Below are positions 1 to 12,544 of a DNA stretch of 64,000 nt, piece by piece. Within the stretch, counting starts at the first letter, position 1; each line of letters opens with the position of its first letter. This DNA comes from Phycomyces blakesleeanus NRRL 1555(-) (lineage: Eukaryota > Mucoromycota > Mucoromycetes > Mucorales > Phycomycetaceae). The notes below the pieces were generated by a model. That model worked only from the letters and a program-made list of their open reading frames with translations. It did not search any database and was not told where the DNA came from. The stretch is from positions 624,849 to 688,848 of the forward strand of contig NW_017265152.1 of the NCBI RefSeq assembly GCF_001638985.1. The letters are read 5' to 3'. Both the position numbers and the translations under genes were made by a program.

Positions 1-618
1 ATGTGGTTGCCCTGTAGATATCGGAACCACACAAAGAGCCGATCCGGGCACGTCCGGTAATGACGATCATATACTCGCCTAAGATAAGGATTATTATCTA
101 CTTTTTTCTCTTTTGTTTGCTTGTGTATGTGTTATCTTATTTTTTATAATATTCATTGTTTAAAAGGTAAACTGCATTATATCAAATATTGCCCATAATA
201 ATTCTAAGCAACTCTTTGCTAATGCAAACCATATATATATGTATCTGTATCGAAATTAACTTACCCGCTTGTAACTGAATAAATCCCAAAAGACCATATA
301 CTGTGAGTTCATTCTGGGACCGTTCGAGAGCTTGCGGAGCTAGATAATGTATTTAGATAAAGTATCATGGCATTCTAAACTTAATGCCATACCATTCAGT
401 TCTAGTAGTCCTGAATTTCGATGAACTGTTAATGTGTCTAATGGGGTCGAGGCAATTCCTTCTTTAGCTGGCTCGTATAAAGGAGTAAAGCAATATGTGT
501 CGTGCGAAATGTGCCTAGAGAAATTTGGAGCTTATTTAGTCGATCTTGTTTCTTTTTAATTTCTTGCTCATTGTTTATTGTAACTGAATGGAACTTACAG
601 CCCAAATTGCTCCAACAT
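1..618 (-). CDS. SAC1: SAC1-type phosphoinositide phosphatase, N-terminal part (cut by left edge)
   Basis: Four exons can be joined on the minus strand: 618-599, 514-393, 339-265 and 78 to the left edge. The joined protein begins MLEQFGLHISHDTYCF, continues through YGLLGFIQLQAGEYM and IVITGRARIGSLCGSDIYRA, and is then cut off. This is the N-terminal Sac domain pattern of SAC1 (a GLLG-I-L stretch, then a Y-IVIT block and a D/H-IY motif). SAC1 proteins are ER/Golgi membrane enzymes that dephosphorylate PI4P. The catalytic CX5R motif and the C-terminal membrane anchors lie outside the window. The intron at 392-340 (GTATGG..CTAG) is needed to avoid an in-frame TAG and to join the two conserved halves. 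The first coding exon is only 20 nt. The gene starts 191 bp downstream of the stop of the FIG4-type gene, on the same strand. Family assignment is from motif recall; the exact ortholog name is inference. Confidence 0.8.
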
Positions 619-809
619 GATCTAATGCACAAAAAAAAGGGAATTATATGAATAGAAACAAGTACAAAAGGATATCAACCTGTTAAAAGAGCGAGTGGAT
701 TTTCAAGTCACATATAAAAATAGATTCGGTGGGGCATTATTATTTTTTAGACACACATTAAAATTGATATCGAATTTAGTCCTCTTATTTTTAATTTTTT
801 TTTAATTAA

Positions 810-3800
810 CTAATTATCTTTAACAAAGGCATTTTGATGTATAATTGAGCTATTACGCTGTGTATGGGGCGGGTACCGACCGGAACGGACATAGGTTGCA
901 TACCCTTCATATCGCTTACGAGTACTTCCACTCCATTCTCGACTAATTTGAATGGAAGCTGCTCGGCGCGGGATATCAACATACGCAGAATAAACTTGCT
1001 CGTCAATGCCCTGAATACGGAGGGCCGAAGGGTTTTCATCAAGAGCATTGCGATGTACATAGTTTTGATATTGCTGGTATTCTGGAAAGCTTTCCAAAAA
1101 GCCAGAACTTGTCTGGTCACTCATAGGCACAGCATACTTTTCTACCTGGCGGAATTGTTGAACATAACTAAAAATATATATATAACAAAAGAGAGAGGTA
1201 GAAGGGTAAACGTTCTAGCTCATCTGTACACAAGGATATGCTCATAGATATAAACTGATAACCAATATATATATATATATTTAAAAGGGGCTTTACCGTC
1301 TGTACTCCTTGTGCTCAGCGTGTGTTATGGTTGGTTCAAGGCTTCGTTTGACCATCCCGTCCATAGTCCACGAACCACTTTTCTCTTTCCCGCGCGACTT
1401 TGTATCCTCTTCAATCTCTTTTTCAAGCTCAGGTTTTGCCGACGATGAGTTTCCATGCCGACCGTTTGAAGAACGAACAGTAAACGGACTGATCTCGAGA
1501 GCTTCTGCCTTTGTAAGTCTGAACGCACAAAATAAAAGGGCATAAGGGTCCTCGAGTTTGGGTCAAGTGATAGGTCACAATAGCTACTATTAACTTACGG
1601 TCCTTCGCAATCCTTAGAGCCCAAGACAAGCTTTGGAGGACGGTATTTCAATGTGCCGTTCATATTGAAGAAGAATAAGCTGTCAAGTGAAGTTAATTGA
1701 CGATGCGTGTAATACTCTTCCCAATAACCATGGAAGGGATCGCTTTCATCCGGATTGATGGCAGGGACACGAAAAGAAGGCGGGATCGTAAATAGAGCTG
1801 GATCCATCTCATAATCCTGAGAATGAAGAGCTTTCTCAGAAAACCATTTGCGATAACTAGATTACAGAAGAGTTACTTGATTTGTAAAATGATTTATTTA
1901 GACAGCAAAAAGAAAGAGAGAAACTGACTTACTCGTGATGAGCTGTCTTTAGACGTGGATCTTGGTTATGTAGATGGTAATCTGAATTGAGCTCCCAAAG
2001 CATGGGCTGACCATCTTTGGTAACATAATTTCCAAGGAATAGATTGATGGCATCCTGCTTGTCGGCGTCTGTGCACAGTTATAAGCAAAATTGTTCTTTC
2101 TTTCTTTGGTTATCGATATTACCTGAGAATGCATTGGCGTAAAAGCGCTTTATAGATTCAATCATGTCACGAGGGTGGCTAGTCCACTGATTGATTTTAC
2201 GATAAGTCTCCATTGTATTCACAAGATGAGATCCACCATACTGTAGCGCAATCGTATCACCATGGTCATGATACATTTCCGTAAAGATGTTCACAACATC
2301 CGAGTCAAAGTCAATCTTTGGAGATCCAATAACACCCAATGCATAGAGTTGATGCCCAAGTGCACATTTTCCCATCAAAAATTGGGCAGCATTGGTACGA
2401 TCTAAGCAATCAATACAATTTGTACGCAATACACCATGCTGGCGGGTGTATGCTCGTCGAGGAGGAATCCTATACACAGATATATACAAAAATAAAAATA
2501 AAAAAAGTGTTAGTTAAGGACTTGATTATTTAATAATATATATATATATAAGTATAAATATCAAGTACAAGAACAGCAACTTACTTTCCATGGTCTGGTT
2601 TGTGTTTTGCAGCTGACTCAAATCCACTGTGAAAGAAGCCTGTTGCTTCCATTGTTTCTTCAGCAATTTTCTCCAGATATCCAATAACGTCTTGATCATG
2701 ACTAGGGCAAAAAAAAGGGTAATTAAAATTATACACAAATATAACTCCTCGCAAGAAAATAGGTTGACTAACCTTCTTGATGCTCTAGACATATCCCACG
2801 CAATATATTTTATACGCTTATCTTTTGGTAAGAATTGATTCAAGTAGTCTACTGCCTCTGCATATTCCTTTCCTAGAATTGACTCTCGCTTTGTCTTTTC
2901 CTTTTGCTATATTTTTCTTTTTTGTCAAAATCATATCCATATTTTATACGAATGTCTTACCTTAATTAGGTTCAGCACAATACATGGTGTACCATATCTT
3001 GTAAATAAATTCTCAAAGTGCAATGCCGCAGCAGAGAAAAAAGGGTCGACAACATTGACTAGATAAAACTTTAATTCTTTAACCTTGTACCATAAGCTTT
3101 TATTTTATTGTACCTACGTTCGATCGGAGGCTTTGGCGACATGTTGGTTGTATCTTGAGACCAAATTAGAGGAATTGATCCACGATGTTGTACATAAGAG
3201 GTGTAACGAGGATTTCCGTACAATCGATCTGTAGAATGAAAAGAGGTGGTTGTCATTTCTGCCACAATCTGCTCAGTTTCCACATCGTTGGCTACAAATC
3301 CCTAAAATAAACAAATAGAAAAAAACCTTGGGTGTCAATGCTTACAAAGTAATGTTATATAACGCTTGATCTTAACGGTCTACCTTGTCATTCACACCAC
3401 GTTTGAGAAAACGGGCACCTGCAAAGTAACGAGATCGACGGGCGATCAAAGTAACCACAATACTTCTCCCAAATACAGATATCTCTAATATTGTTTTATA
3501 GTAAGCTTCACAATTATTGTAAAAAGCTATACTTACTAGCCTGGTCAAAGAATCCATAAATGAGTGGTAAAATCCAGCCAGATCGACTACGTAGATCTTT
3601 AAATCCAGATTTCAGTAGATAATGGTTCCACACAAACATATCGTTATAGTCATAAGATGTTTTCTCTCTAGGCTCTTTGCCTTCAGACTGTAGTGGGGAT
3701 TGTGTCATGTTGACTTGGAGGGTATTTGTGAGGTCATACGTATAAGAGAAGTAAAAATTCTTGGTTAAGTCTATGTTCTGAAAGGTGGTAATGTATCTAT

Positions 3801-4592
3801 ATCAAAAGAATCCAAAAAAATAAAATCAGTCAGATCACACACATGAAATGGCTTTGGAACTCTTTTCTCATCACCTAGCTTCATCTGAATTCTTGTCAAT
3901 CTTAACCTGAAGACCCACTGGTACCAGTCGTGTTTCATCGATATGATAAATGTAATGACCTCCCAATAGGGCGACTTGCTTGCGTTTGGTGATAAAAATC
4001 ATGTACCACCCTTGGGTGAAGCGCACAAATCCAACTACACCATAAATCCGCATAGGTACTAGATGAAGGCCACCAACAGACATATTTCCATCCTCGATCA
4101 TCTTTAAGAGTTTAGACTTCTCGTGCTGGGTATAGACTACATCATCCTCGATCACCACAAGCTCTTTGGGGTTCGTTCGATGAATCTGAAGAACTCTATA
4201 TCGTTGCTTTGACTGATTTGTACCTATCAAGTAATATCGCTGAAACACAAGGATTTTTTTTATTGTCGTTGTCGTTTGTGTTGTTTCGTTTTATTTCAAA
4301 AGTTAGTCAGCAAGCAGTAAGAGCAAGAGACTTCTACACAATAAAGTAGACTCACAGTCTTGGTCTCGTAGAGTTCAAAGCTGCTCATTACAAAACGGTA
4401 GTTCGAGAAATTCAATGTGGTATCAAGTGTGTTTTCTTTCTTCATCTCTTGATTGCTTTGGCTGGCATGGTCATCATCGATTGTTTGAATTGTTGGAGGG
4501 CGTTTGGGTGGCGCTGTTGGGATTGCGGATGTCATGTAGCTCTCATGAAGAGATTCCTGTGCATCATTGAATATTTGGGCTTCTTGATTCAT
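810..4592 (-). CDS. FIG4: FIG4-type polyphosphoinositide phosphatase (Sac domain), complete
   Basis: Thirteen exons join in frame: 4592-4356, 4239-3875, 3796-3537, 3484-3384, 3301-3118, 3058-2961, 2906-2773, 2701-2585, 2469-2123, 2068-1933, 1856-1599, 1518-1297, 1167-810. The product is 938 aa, close to the roughly 880-910 aa usual for Fig4. The Sac catalytic CX5R motif is at residues 517-523 within [16 protein letters not shown], and [19 protein letters not shown] is another Fig4 hallmark. Fig4 forms the endosomal/vacuolar PIKfyve(Fab1)-Vac14 complex and removes the 5-phosphate of PI(3,5)P2. The start is the ATG at 4592; the frame stays open a few codons upstream but without another ATG. The last ~190 residues are hydrophilic. 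Several introns are only about 50-75 nt. The donor in the exon ending at 3118 is GTAGGT, chosen because it restores PPIELNVV. High confidence for family, moderate for the exact C-terminal exons. Confidence 0.9.
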
Positions 4593-5240
4593 ATTTATGC
4601 ACAACCAGCAATTTTATCTACTTTTTAGTGTCTTTAAAATTGATTCTTTTAGTCCTGCCTTTTTTTTTAAAAAAAAAAGTTTATTATCTATCAGTGCTCA
4701 CAAGACCTTGAAGTTCCCTTAACAGGCATTAGTTTTATTGTATTCTTCTTATTTATATATATTCATATAAGTTGCGAGATTGACAGAAAGATTATATTAA
4801 TCAAGCATACATTCTAATGAGATTCGTTTGTTTGTAATTATCTTTAAAAGAACCTAATGTATACATTGTCATGCTTTGTCTCATCTCAATGATTCTTAAA
4901 GACTCTTTGTTACAAAGCTTGATATTAACCAGCCACTTGAGTCTCTTTTCATTGTTTTTTGAATGAACGCTATTCTGGGTATATGTTCATTGTTATATAT
5001 ATATATATACTATCATCGCATTGTCTTGTTTTGTGGCATATTTATTATATGTAATATTATGTTACAAGGTATCGTATTATTGTATTGTATTGTATTTTAT
5101 TTTGTTGGAAAGACGAGTATAATATAAACATTTGCGTGGATTTATAGGATAATATAATGCTGTACATGAGTATAAGTGAATAGTAGTATGAAGGTTGAAA
5201 TGATTAAAAAAATAGGAAAAAAATAATCCTAGAGAATATG
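4593..5240. other. Intergenic: 5' flank of FIG4-type gene and 3' flank of SET/MYND gene
   Basis: No convincing coding potential on either strand. The stretch holds A/T runs, a short (TA)n at about 4996-5010 and TATTG-rich repeats around 5070-5100. It must contain the promoter of the FIG4-type gene and the polyadenylation region of the SET/MYND gene. Confidence 0.6.
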
Positions 5241-7105
5241 TTAGACGCGCAATGCACATCTTTCTACGAACTGTGTCTTGGGATGTTCAGGACCAAATAC
5301 AACAGCTCTTACTTTGGCAGCCTGTGAGTAGGCATCTCTGGCTTCCTTATACCACTTCTTTTGAAGTGGTTGTCGGCCAGATACACGGCATTGCTCGGCC
5401 ATGGCATCACATAGCTCACCTAAATTTTGCCAGAAATCAGAGATCTCGGCTGTCTTGTCTGGAAGGCTCTGCTTAGCATGTTCATCAAGGACATCTAGAA
5501 TAGTACGGTTGACTTCGATAGCGCCCTTGATGTTGTCTTGATGACGAAGGCAATTCAAAAGGGGTATAGAGGCATTGAGCCGGATAGAGTTTTGAGGATG
5601 GATTTCACCAGCAGGGAGTTTCGTTGCTTGACTTGGAAGAACAGTTTTTGCAAGAGGCTCAAGCTGGCGACATGCAGAGCGGTAATCGCGTCTTTGACGA
5701 AGAGCGTACATACCAGCTGTGTAAGAGGCATTAGCTTTCTCAATAGCCTCATTAACCTTGGATACTGAAGCTACATGGCCACATCCTGCACAAGTCCATG
5801 TTTCTCCTAGACTCTTTTCGCCCTTGTTTAGCTCTTCTATGGAGGCTGGTGGAATAACATATACGTCTTTACTGCAGGAAGTACAGACTACACTCTGCAA
5901 AAACCGGTCAACGGAATTTTCCATCGGGGTCGTACACCGCTTGCATTTGCACCAAAAATGCTTTGTCTTGAGAAGGTCCTGACGTCTCTCATCGCGTGAA
6001 GCGTAGAGATCAATATAGCTTACTGTGAGTTCTTCATCGGTCTTGACTGGTCTGATTGTCCGAAAAGCCAATTGGCCGTTTGGCATACCCACAAAAGCAG
6101 TATTAGGATTACAGGCATGGTTAAAGAACATGGCGCCTACAGGAAATAGACCCAGTGCAACGTCTGTATTACGAGATTGGTTGTCACCCAAGCCATGTGC
6201 ATTTGAGTTGATTCTACGATTGAATTTTATTTTAGTTTTAAAAGAAAAAAATTAATTTAATTAGTAAAAAAAAATATAGGTAATAATAATAATAACAATA
6301 ATAATAATAATATACCTGCAAGCAAGTGTTACCATATCATCAACTGACATAGCCATAGATTCTGGCATTTCTGAAACCAATCTTTGGGCTAAATATATGT
6401 ATATTCATGAGTCCAACTACCTTTGCACTTTTATTTTCATGTGTACTTACAAGCTTCTGTTAGCACGTTAATAAATGCTCGATCAGCATGTTCTCGATGG
6501 CTCAAAAGATCCTCGACACACCAGTAAGGTGTTTGGGATAGGGGCTTGTATTCTGTTTTGTTTTCTTCGGGGATATCTGCTTCTTCCATTCTCTCGGCCA
6601 TCAAAAGAACCATAAGACGCAAAAGATCTGGATCTGTGTCTGTTGAGCGGCCGATTGTATCGACTTGGCTTATGATCGAACACACCTTTGGATGGGTTGT
6701 ATCTCGATCCAGGCACGCCTGGGAGCAATAAAAGGATTTCTTACAATCCGAGCACATGAGTTTTGTGGCAAGGGTATCAAGGCAGACGTGACATTGTTGG
6801 TCGATAAATTCACTTCGAACCACAAAGGCCGTGGCTTGTTCGTGGCATACAGTTGTTCCTTCAGCAATTGGACCTGAAGCAGCAGCATGTCTTCCTTTGG
6901 CTTTTGTATTTCTAAGGCTGACGGGATAGTCTACAAGGGCCTTTTGATAGTACTCCGAGATTGGTTCTGCGGGAGCCCCGGTCTTCTTTTTTGGTTTCTT
7001 CTTCTTGATTTTAGTCAAATTTGGTGAAGATTCATTTTTGGTCGTATTTTGCATTGGAGTCTCTTGCTGAGGAGCCAAACACTCGGTTTCTTCGTTTTGT
7101 GGCAT
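5241..7105 (-). CDS. SET and MYND domain protein (SMYD-type lysine methyltransferase)
   Basis: Three exons join in frame: 7105-6451, 6388-6316 and 6213-5241, giving 566 aa. A lysine-rich stretch at about 32-41 (KIKKKKPKKK) could be a nuclear signal. The MYND zinc finger lies inside the SET domain, as in SMYD proteins: C105-x2-C108, C118-x2-C121, C127-x3-C131, H138, C142. The SET core follows with NHACNPN at 274-280 (AdoMet/substrate pocket) and ELTVSYID downstream. A post-SET cysteine cluster reads WCKCKRC, and a second CxxC..CxxC pair (CTSC and CAGC) comes after it. The C-terminal third is helical and TPR-like, also typical of SMYD proteins. They methylate lysines on histones or other proteins; the substrate here is unknown. 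The start is the ATG at 7105; an open frame continues upstream to 7156 but only from GTG. Named subfamily not assigned. Confidence 0.88.
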
Positions 7106-8690
7106 GATGACAATAAGAGATATAGAGAGAGAAAAGATACAGCTCTTGAGATCCACTTTTTTGTTTGCAAGTTGAACTACGAAAAAATGAAAAAAAAATT
7201 ACTCAGACAAATGTGACGTAAATGATTCACTTGTTCTTTTCCACTGAATTAATATGATTAAATCTCAGTCAAGGTAGTCTTCCTGGCCGACAAGTCTAAC
7301 AGTCTGAGAGTGGGACAAAGAGCTGTGTTTTTGTGTTTCTTTTTTTTGAAGCTCCTACCATATAGGAATCTCCAGAAAATAGCTTTTTCACTTGCTTTTT
7401 ATTTCAAATTGAGATATTTTCTGATTTTTTATAGGCCCAATATTTTTGGTTTTGCTGCCTAAACACTTTAGCTTTGAAAGGAACAGAAGTTGCCCTGAAG
7501 TTAACCGAAGGAATGGTGCCTTAATAATGAATATTAAAGTAATTCCTATGCATATATTTATAGTAGATATTTAGTACAAATGTCAGATCAAATTATTCGG
7601 TGGCTTTTGTATAGCTTTTACTTATTTATTCTACAAATTTATATCTAATAAATTCACACCCAGTAGAGTTAGTCTTAATGCTGGTGAAACTCCATTTCTT
7701 AAATACATTTCTTTGGACAAACTTTAGAACAACCAGAGGGTCAACCCCTTCTACTGAAATTACGTGTACTTATCTAAAGTTATATAATAAATAATAAAAG
7801 GATTCTCGTTTGAAAATATGTACAAATCTAAAATGTACATTACCCGATCCAACAGTAGGTATATTTTTAAATTTTCAATAATAAATCACCCAGAAAGAAA
7901 AAAGGATTTAGACATTCAATTCTTTACAAACTTCTCAGCAATTTCTTTCTTTCTTTCTTTCTCTTGTGTATGTGAGCTTATCATCTCTGCCCAACATCTT
8001 GAAATTCTGAGAAAAGTGATTCATTTAGTATTAGCTTATATATTGCTTTATTGTATTAAAGGAGTATTGAATATGTATGTAGAATAAAATGTATGTAGAG
8101 CATATCTAATAGACTCTATAATTTATTCTAATCATAGCTATATACTCAAGAGACTTTGACTTTTTTATTATTATTATTTTGATTGTGAACTTTAACAGCC
8201 AAAAAATACCACAGCTAATTTTGGGTGCTTGAATAACTATTGACTCGTTAAAAATACTTTACATAAGAAGAAAGATCATTCTATTATATTATTTTTGACA
8301 ATATGTTGATTGTTCAATCCAAGCCTTCTATCTTAATCAATTGGTTGGTACTCCCAAACTCGGCATTGCTATTTAAACAAATAAGGTTCGGTTTTAGTAG
8401 ACTTGACATGTAATGATCAAGTTTTATGAGCTACTAGACAGACTACTTTATCGCTGTTGCCAATAGATTACAACAAGCTTTGTCTTGAAAAGTTTGATGT
8501 CAAGCTTATATGTCTTACTAAACCGCTATATTTAACTTTTCATTTTTATTTCTGGTTTGTCTTTTTGATGTCAACTTCTTTTTTTAAGAGAAAACAGCCA
8601 GTATGTGAATATATAAAGGCTTTATAAATAAGGTGAAAAATTGACCAAGAAGACTCGACATTATCATCTTGCTTTACCTTTCCAACCATC
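7106..8690. other. Intergenic, no gene seen
   Basis: AT-rich sequence with many stops in all frames. A short TTTC tract lies at about 7942-7962. Small open frames such as 7818-8087 have low-complexity hydrophobic products and no splice partners. The 5' flank of the SET/MYND gene is at the left end. Confidence 0.6.
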
Positions 8691-9546
8691 ATGAGAATTG
8701 TACACCTTGAGCTTAAATCCCGATCTTCGCCTACTGGTAAGAGCATGCTCTGCCATGAATATGTTATGGTTATCATTGTAAATGAAAACATACGTATATT
8801 TAACATAATTACATATCAATTAAAGACAGTGGTTATGGTACTGGAACTTCCAGCCCACGTTCTATTGTCTTGAGTAGAGAATCCACCAATTCATCTACAA
8901 GAGGCTCGTAAGTTGACAAAGATAATATGGGTATTGTTGCTTTATTAATAGCCTCTGATTACAGATCTTGCTGTGGATAAAGCAGAGCTTGAAATGTTCT
9001 TTTTTCTTATTATTTCTCTTTAACTTATCGAACCATGTCAGTTTCTATGATACAATAAACTTCCTCAACACTTGGAGGCATTTGACCTAAAATTTATTTT
9101 AAATAATAATATAATATGCATTTAAATCTATAGGCTTATACATAGGTTTTTCTACTATTTCATACTCGATTATGTTACCCATTAAAAGAAGAAAGAAAAA
9201 AAGAAAATAATAATAATACGGCTGATAATAAGACTCATCTATATTTTAATTTCTAGCAACGGAAATGACATTTTATATCATGACTCGTCTCTCAAGCGAT
9301 ATCTGTATTTTTCTCGAAGCGAGCACTATTGTGATTCCTAAATGGAAGAAGGACGTGGTTAATATTGTATCCTATTTGGATGATATATTCTCCATCATAA
9401 ATTTACATAAACGTATTGCCCAAATAACGACTGACTATATTACATTGTCTATACTACCATTTGATTTCTTCCAATCTAAAGCCAAGACTTTGCCTAGAAA
9501 AAGAACGCCATCACTTGGATCCTTAATTCCTATTTCAAAACGCTAA
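8691..9546 (+). pseudogene. Possible decayed multi-exon gene, unidentified
   Basis: An ATG at 8691 opens a short exon that can be spliced (GTAAGA at 8737, AAAG acceptor near 8826) to a serine-rich exon ending at a clean GTAAGT donor near 8909. The joined peptide contains SSPTDSGYGTGTSSPRS. A later segment after a TTCTAG acceptor (about 9257) stays open to a stop at 9546 and reads as normal protein (for example KWKKDVVNIVSYLDDIFSII). I could not join the middle segment (about 8966-9080) without a frameshift, so the locus is either decayed or has exons I missed. The segment around 8826-8909 is also open on the opposite strand. No family recognised. Low confidence. Confidence 0.22.
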
Positions 9547-11389
9547 TTATAGTGAATATGACTATTTCTATCACCCCATAGTCGATAGTGTGGCATTATA
9601 TATTACAATCATTTTTTTATGTTTATAATTGAAATAAACCTTTACTCATCAAATCATCTACAAGCAAGCACAAGTGTCTACTGTCCATTTTTTTCAAATA
9701 TTTTCTTGAATCCCACTAGGTAGAGAATTACGGAATGTGATGGACTAATGAAGGTTAATGGTTGGTAACACGCTGCGGAAATTGGTCTGATTTTTTGGAA
9801 CCAGACCATTAGCTCTATAATTCGCCTGAGGATTGTCTGTCAGATCAGAATATCTCAGAGCGAGTACTTGGGGTAAGGAAAGGCAAACACGACTTTCAGA
9901 TTTCGACAAGTGAATATTCACCAATTAAAAACACTGTATTTAGAAAAAGTATATATATCCTTGAAATATTTATGGTTTTTTTGTATTAGAAAAAAAAACC
10001 GAATAAACGAGAAGGAGAAGCATTTTTTTTACGATTCGCCTCTACACAGCCAAAAAGATTGGTTGTTAGATTTTTTTTAATTAAATAAAAGAAGGCCAAT
10101 TAGGATCTAAGTGGCAATTATACAAAACAATGCTACTCTCGATACCAATCATTCTTACATGACAACAAAGTATTAAAAACTGCCATTTAAAATTTGCTAT
10201 AATAACACTATTATTTTAAGAAGGAACCTATAAGAAGGAGTACACATGTATCCAACGTGTGTCTTACAATACAAGAAGGTTTCTAAGGGTTCTTTAAAAA
10301 AACACACGCATACATACACATACAGAAGCATTTCGGTATTCTGTTTTATTGAGGATAAAAATATTATGAAGAGCAAGCTTGTCATCTTTAAGTGCATGAT
10401 GAAACGTAGTATACTTTAACGGGAAGCAAGGCAACCACAGTCTTTAAAACATTCTCAACTTCGCATTTACCTACTATTTATGTTAAGCTTATTTAATCAA
10501 AGAATACATGTGTGGTATACACACCACAATTGAGTGAAGAACAGACTCCACAATCAAACACTAGTTCCTTCTTGCTAATGAACCTGTCAAGTTAACAATG
10601 TCCGGAACTGTTCCACACTAGGCACACGTACACTACACACTCATACAGTGTGAACCAACCATTGCACAACAGGGATTTGAATTACAGGGATTTTAATAGT
10701 AACAGATATAAACAATATTATTTTGTCTTTTTAATAAATAACACTCTCACAGTATCTAATTTTTCTATTATTGAGATACTAACCCATAAACAATCCCGGG
10801 TACCTACAAATATATACATGTATTGCCTTAATTAATTTCACTAGTATTTAATTGGACCTTTTAAAAGTAACACAATTTTCTTTTGGAAATTCGAGATATG
10901 AAGCTTAGAAGTTTGAAAGGTAGAAAATGCCAGATCATCAACTATTTTATTAATCTCTAAAATGGCGTAAGCTTTAGACAGACAAATAGTATAGCTTTTT
11001 TCCCCAACTTTGCTTTCTATTTACGACTTATTCGTCATCATTTACTATGGAATTCGCCCATAATTGTAAAGAAGTTCATTATAATCGGACTAAGCACTGT
11101 TTATGGAAAGTATATAGATACATCCCAAAACATCGGAATTATATATTTTCCTAGAAAAGACTCCGTTTATACATATACGGAAATTTAACTTTTAAAGGCT
11201 AAAGGGTTACAATCTGTTTTTGATTTTGTGAAAAAACCTGACGATAAAACTAAATGAGATGAATCTGTCTGTATAAACGTTGCATCAAAAAATCATTGTT
11301 AAAGTTTATTTTTATTTTATTATTTAAATATTGTGCATAAACATAAGCATAGGCACAGGAATTATATATATGGATGAGTAGGTGGGCAA
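9547..11389. other. Intergenic, no gene seen
   Basis: No coding signal on either strand beyond chance open frames. Contains AT-rich sequence and scattered short repeats, with no inverted-repeat element that I could delimit. The 3' flank of the C2H2 gene is at the right end. Confidence 0.55.
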
Positions 11390-11840
11390 TTAGTTTGAAT
11401 GGGTAGTATTGTAATGTCTTTGCATATTGTATTTGCTAGAATATGTTTTATTGCATTGATGGCAATCAAATTTCGTTGGAGTCTCTGAGTGTGTTTGACT
11501 ATGTCGTAAAAGGTTGAATTTCGAAACAGTCTTGTATGAGCACTCTGTACATCGGCGAATATTTGGAGAAGACTTATCCGGAAGCTTCTTGTTTAGTATA
11601 GGAAGGGGAGTAATCTTGTACATTTTAAAGGTATTTGGCAAAGAACATGAACCAAGTTTCTTTTCGAGCCTCTTGGAATCTACATATATATATGTGTATT
11701 AAAGCACTTGTGAGTCTATAGATACATATGTAATGAATTTTCTTCATAAAATTACCAGCATTAGATGTCTTTTTGTTAGGCTCCTTGGGATTGGTACCAT
11801 TAGAACAAGGTGCAGAGGTAATAACGAGGGTTCGAGACAT
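11390..11840 (-). CDS. Small C2H2 zinc-finger protein
   Basis: Two exons (11840-11756 and 11679-11390) join across a 76-nt intron (GTAATT..TGTAG) to give 124 aa. The C-terminal part carries two adjacent classical C2H2 fingers: C-x2-C (CTEC) with H-x3-H (HSQTH), then CHQC with HYNTTH (H-x4-H). The first half is basic and rich in S, N and P, without a recognisable domain. Two tandem C2H2 fingers at the C-terminus fit a small nucleic-acid-binding protein, probably a transcription factor, but the target is unknown. Upstream, a TATA-like ATTTATATAAAG lies near 11960-11980. The gene stands alone in a gene-poor stretch. Confidence 0.7.
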
Positions 11841-12238
11841 GACTTATTATTATTATACTTTTTTAAATAAGTTACTAAAGAGCAAAGTAAGATGAAAGGA
11901 GGTTTATATTTTTTTTTGCAAATAATCTAGATGGGCTTTTATTTATAATTCTCCCAGTGATATTTATATAAAGCACATCGTGGGTGCTCTTCCTCATTTC
12001 TTTAAAGGTATATTTTTTGTTTACATAAAAAAGGTGCTCCTCGCGACCTTCGACCTTACAATTTGACGTTCCACCAGACCACTCACCAAACCATCCACAA
12101 AACAGTTTTGGAGCTATATTTTGCTCAAGATGTTTTTGGATTACTTGATCTCTAAAATTTCATCATAGAGTGTGCGTTTGTGTGTATTATTTCTTGGGTT
12201 TTTTATTTTGCAATATTTTTTATTAAAACAAAACAACA
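11841..12238. other. Short intergenic region between divergent gene candidates
   Basis: Probably the 5' flank of the zinc-finger gene (leftward) and of the broken reading frame at 12239 (rightward). Contains ATTTATATAAAG near 11963 and a GC-richer patch at about 12038-12110. No open frame of note. Confidence 0.5.
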
Positions 12239-12544
12239 ATGAACTACAACTACCTTATTGAAACTGTTCTTGGAGGAGGAGGCGAAGAATTTTTACAAGC
12301 ATTGTATAATGCTTGCCCTTATATTTCCTAATCGACAAATGACTCAGAAGAGCAAACAGATTCCTTTAAAAGAGCATTTATTATTTTGCAAGGACTGATC
12401 TTTCGCTTTCAAGCCCTCTCTGCACTTTCAGAGAGTCAGCATGTTATTAGGGATTTACAATATCTTTTTTTCTTGGGATTCCCCGTAAAGTTAAAAGTTC
12501 AAGTTAATGACCAATATCCAAATGACAGCAACTACAATTGGTAG
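12239..12544 (+). pseudogene. Reading frame of 101 codons interrupted by one TAA, unidentified
   Basis: From the ATG at 12239 one frame stays open for 101 codons to TAG at 12542, except for a single TAA at 12329-12331. Both halves look like the same protein: the first contains NYLIETVLGGGGEEFLQALY, the second SEEQTDSFKRAFIILQGLIF. Removing the stop by splicing is not obvious. An alternative 3' end uses a GTAAAG donor at 12485 and an ATAG acceptor near 12599, which leads to a short basic tail. It could be a pseudogene, a gene with a 30-codon product, or a missed intron. No family recognised. Confidence 0.35.

Noticed and set aside
340..392. In-frame TAG in SAC1 exon 2 as evidence of a pseudogene
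   Set aside because: A consensus GTATGG..CTAG intron removes it and restores the conserved sequence.
438..632. 64-codon minus-strand frame covering the start of the SAC1-type gene
   Set aside because: It reads through the first intron in the wrong frame; splicing at 598/515 gives the conserved N-terminus instead.
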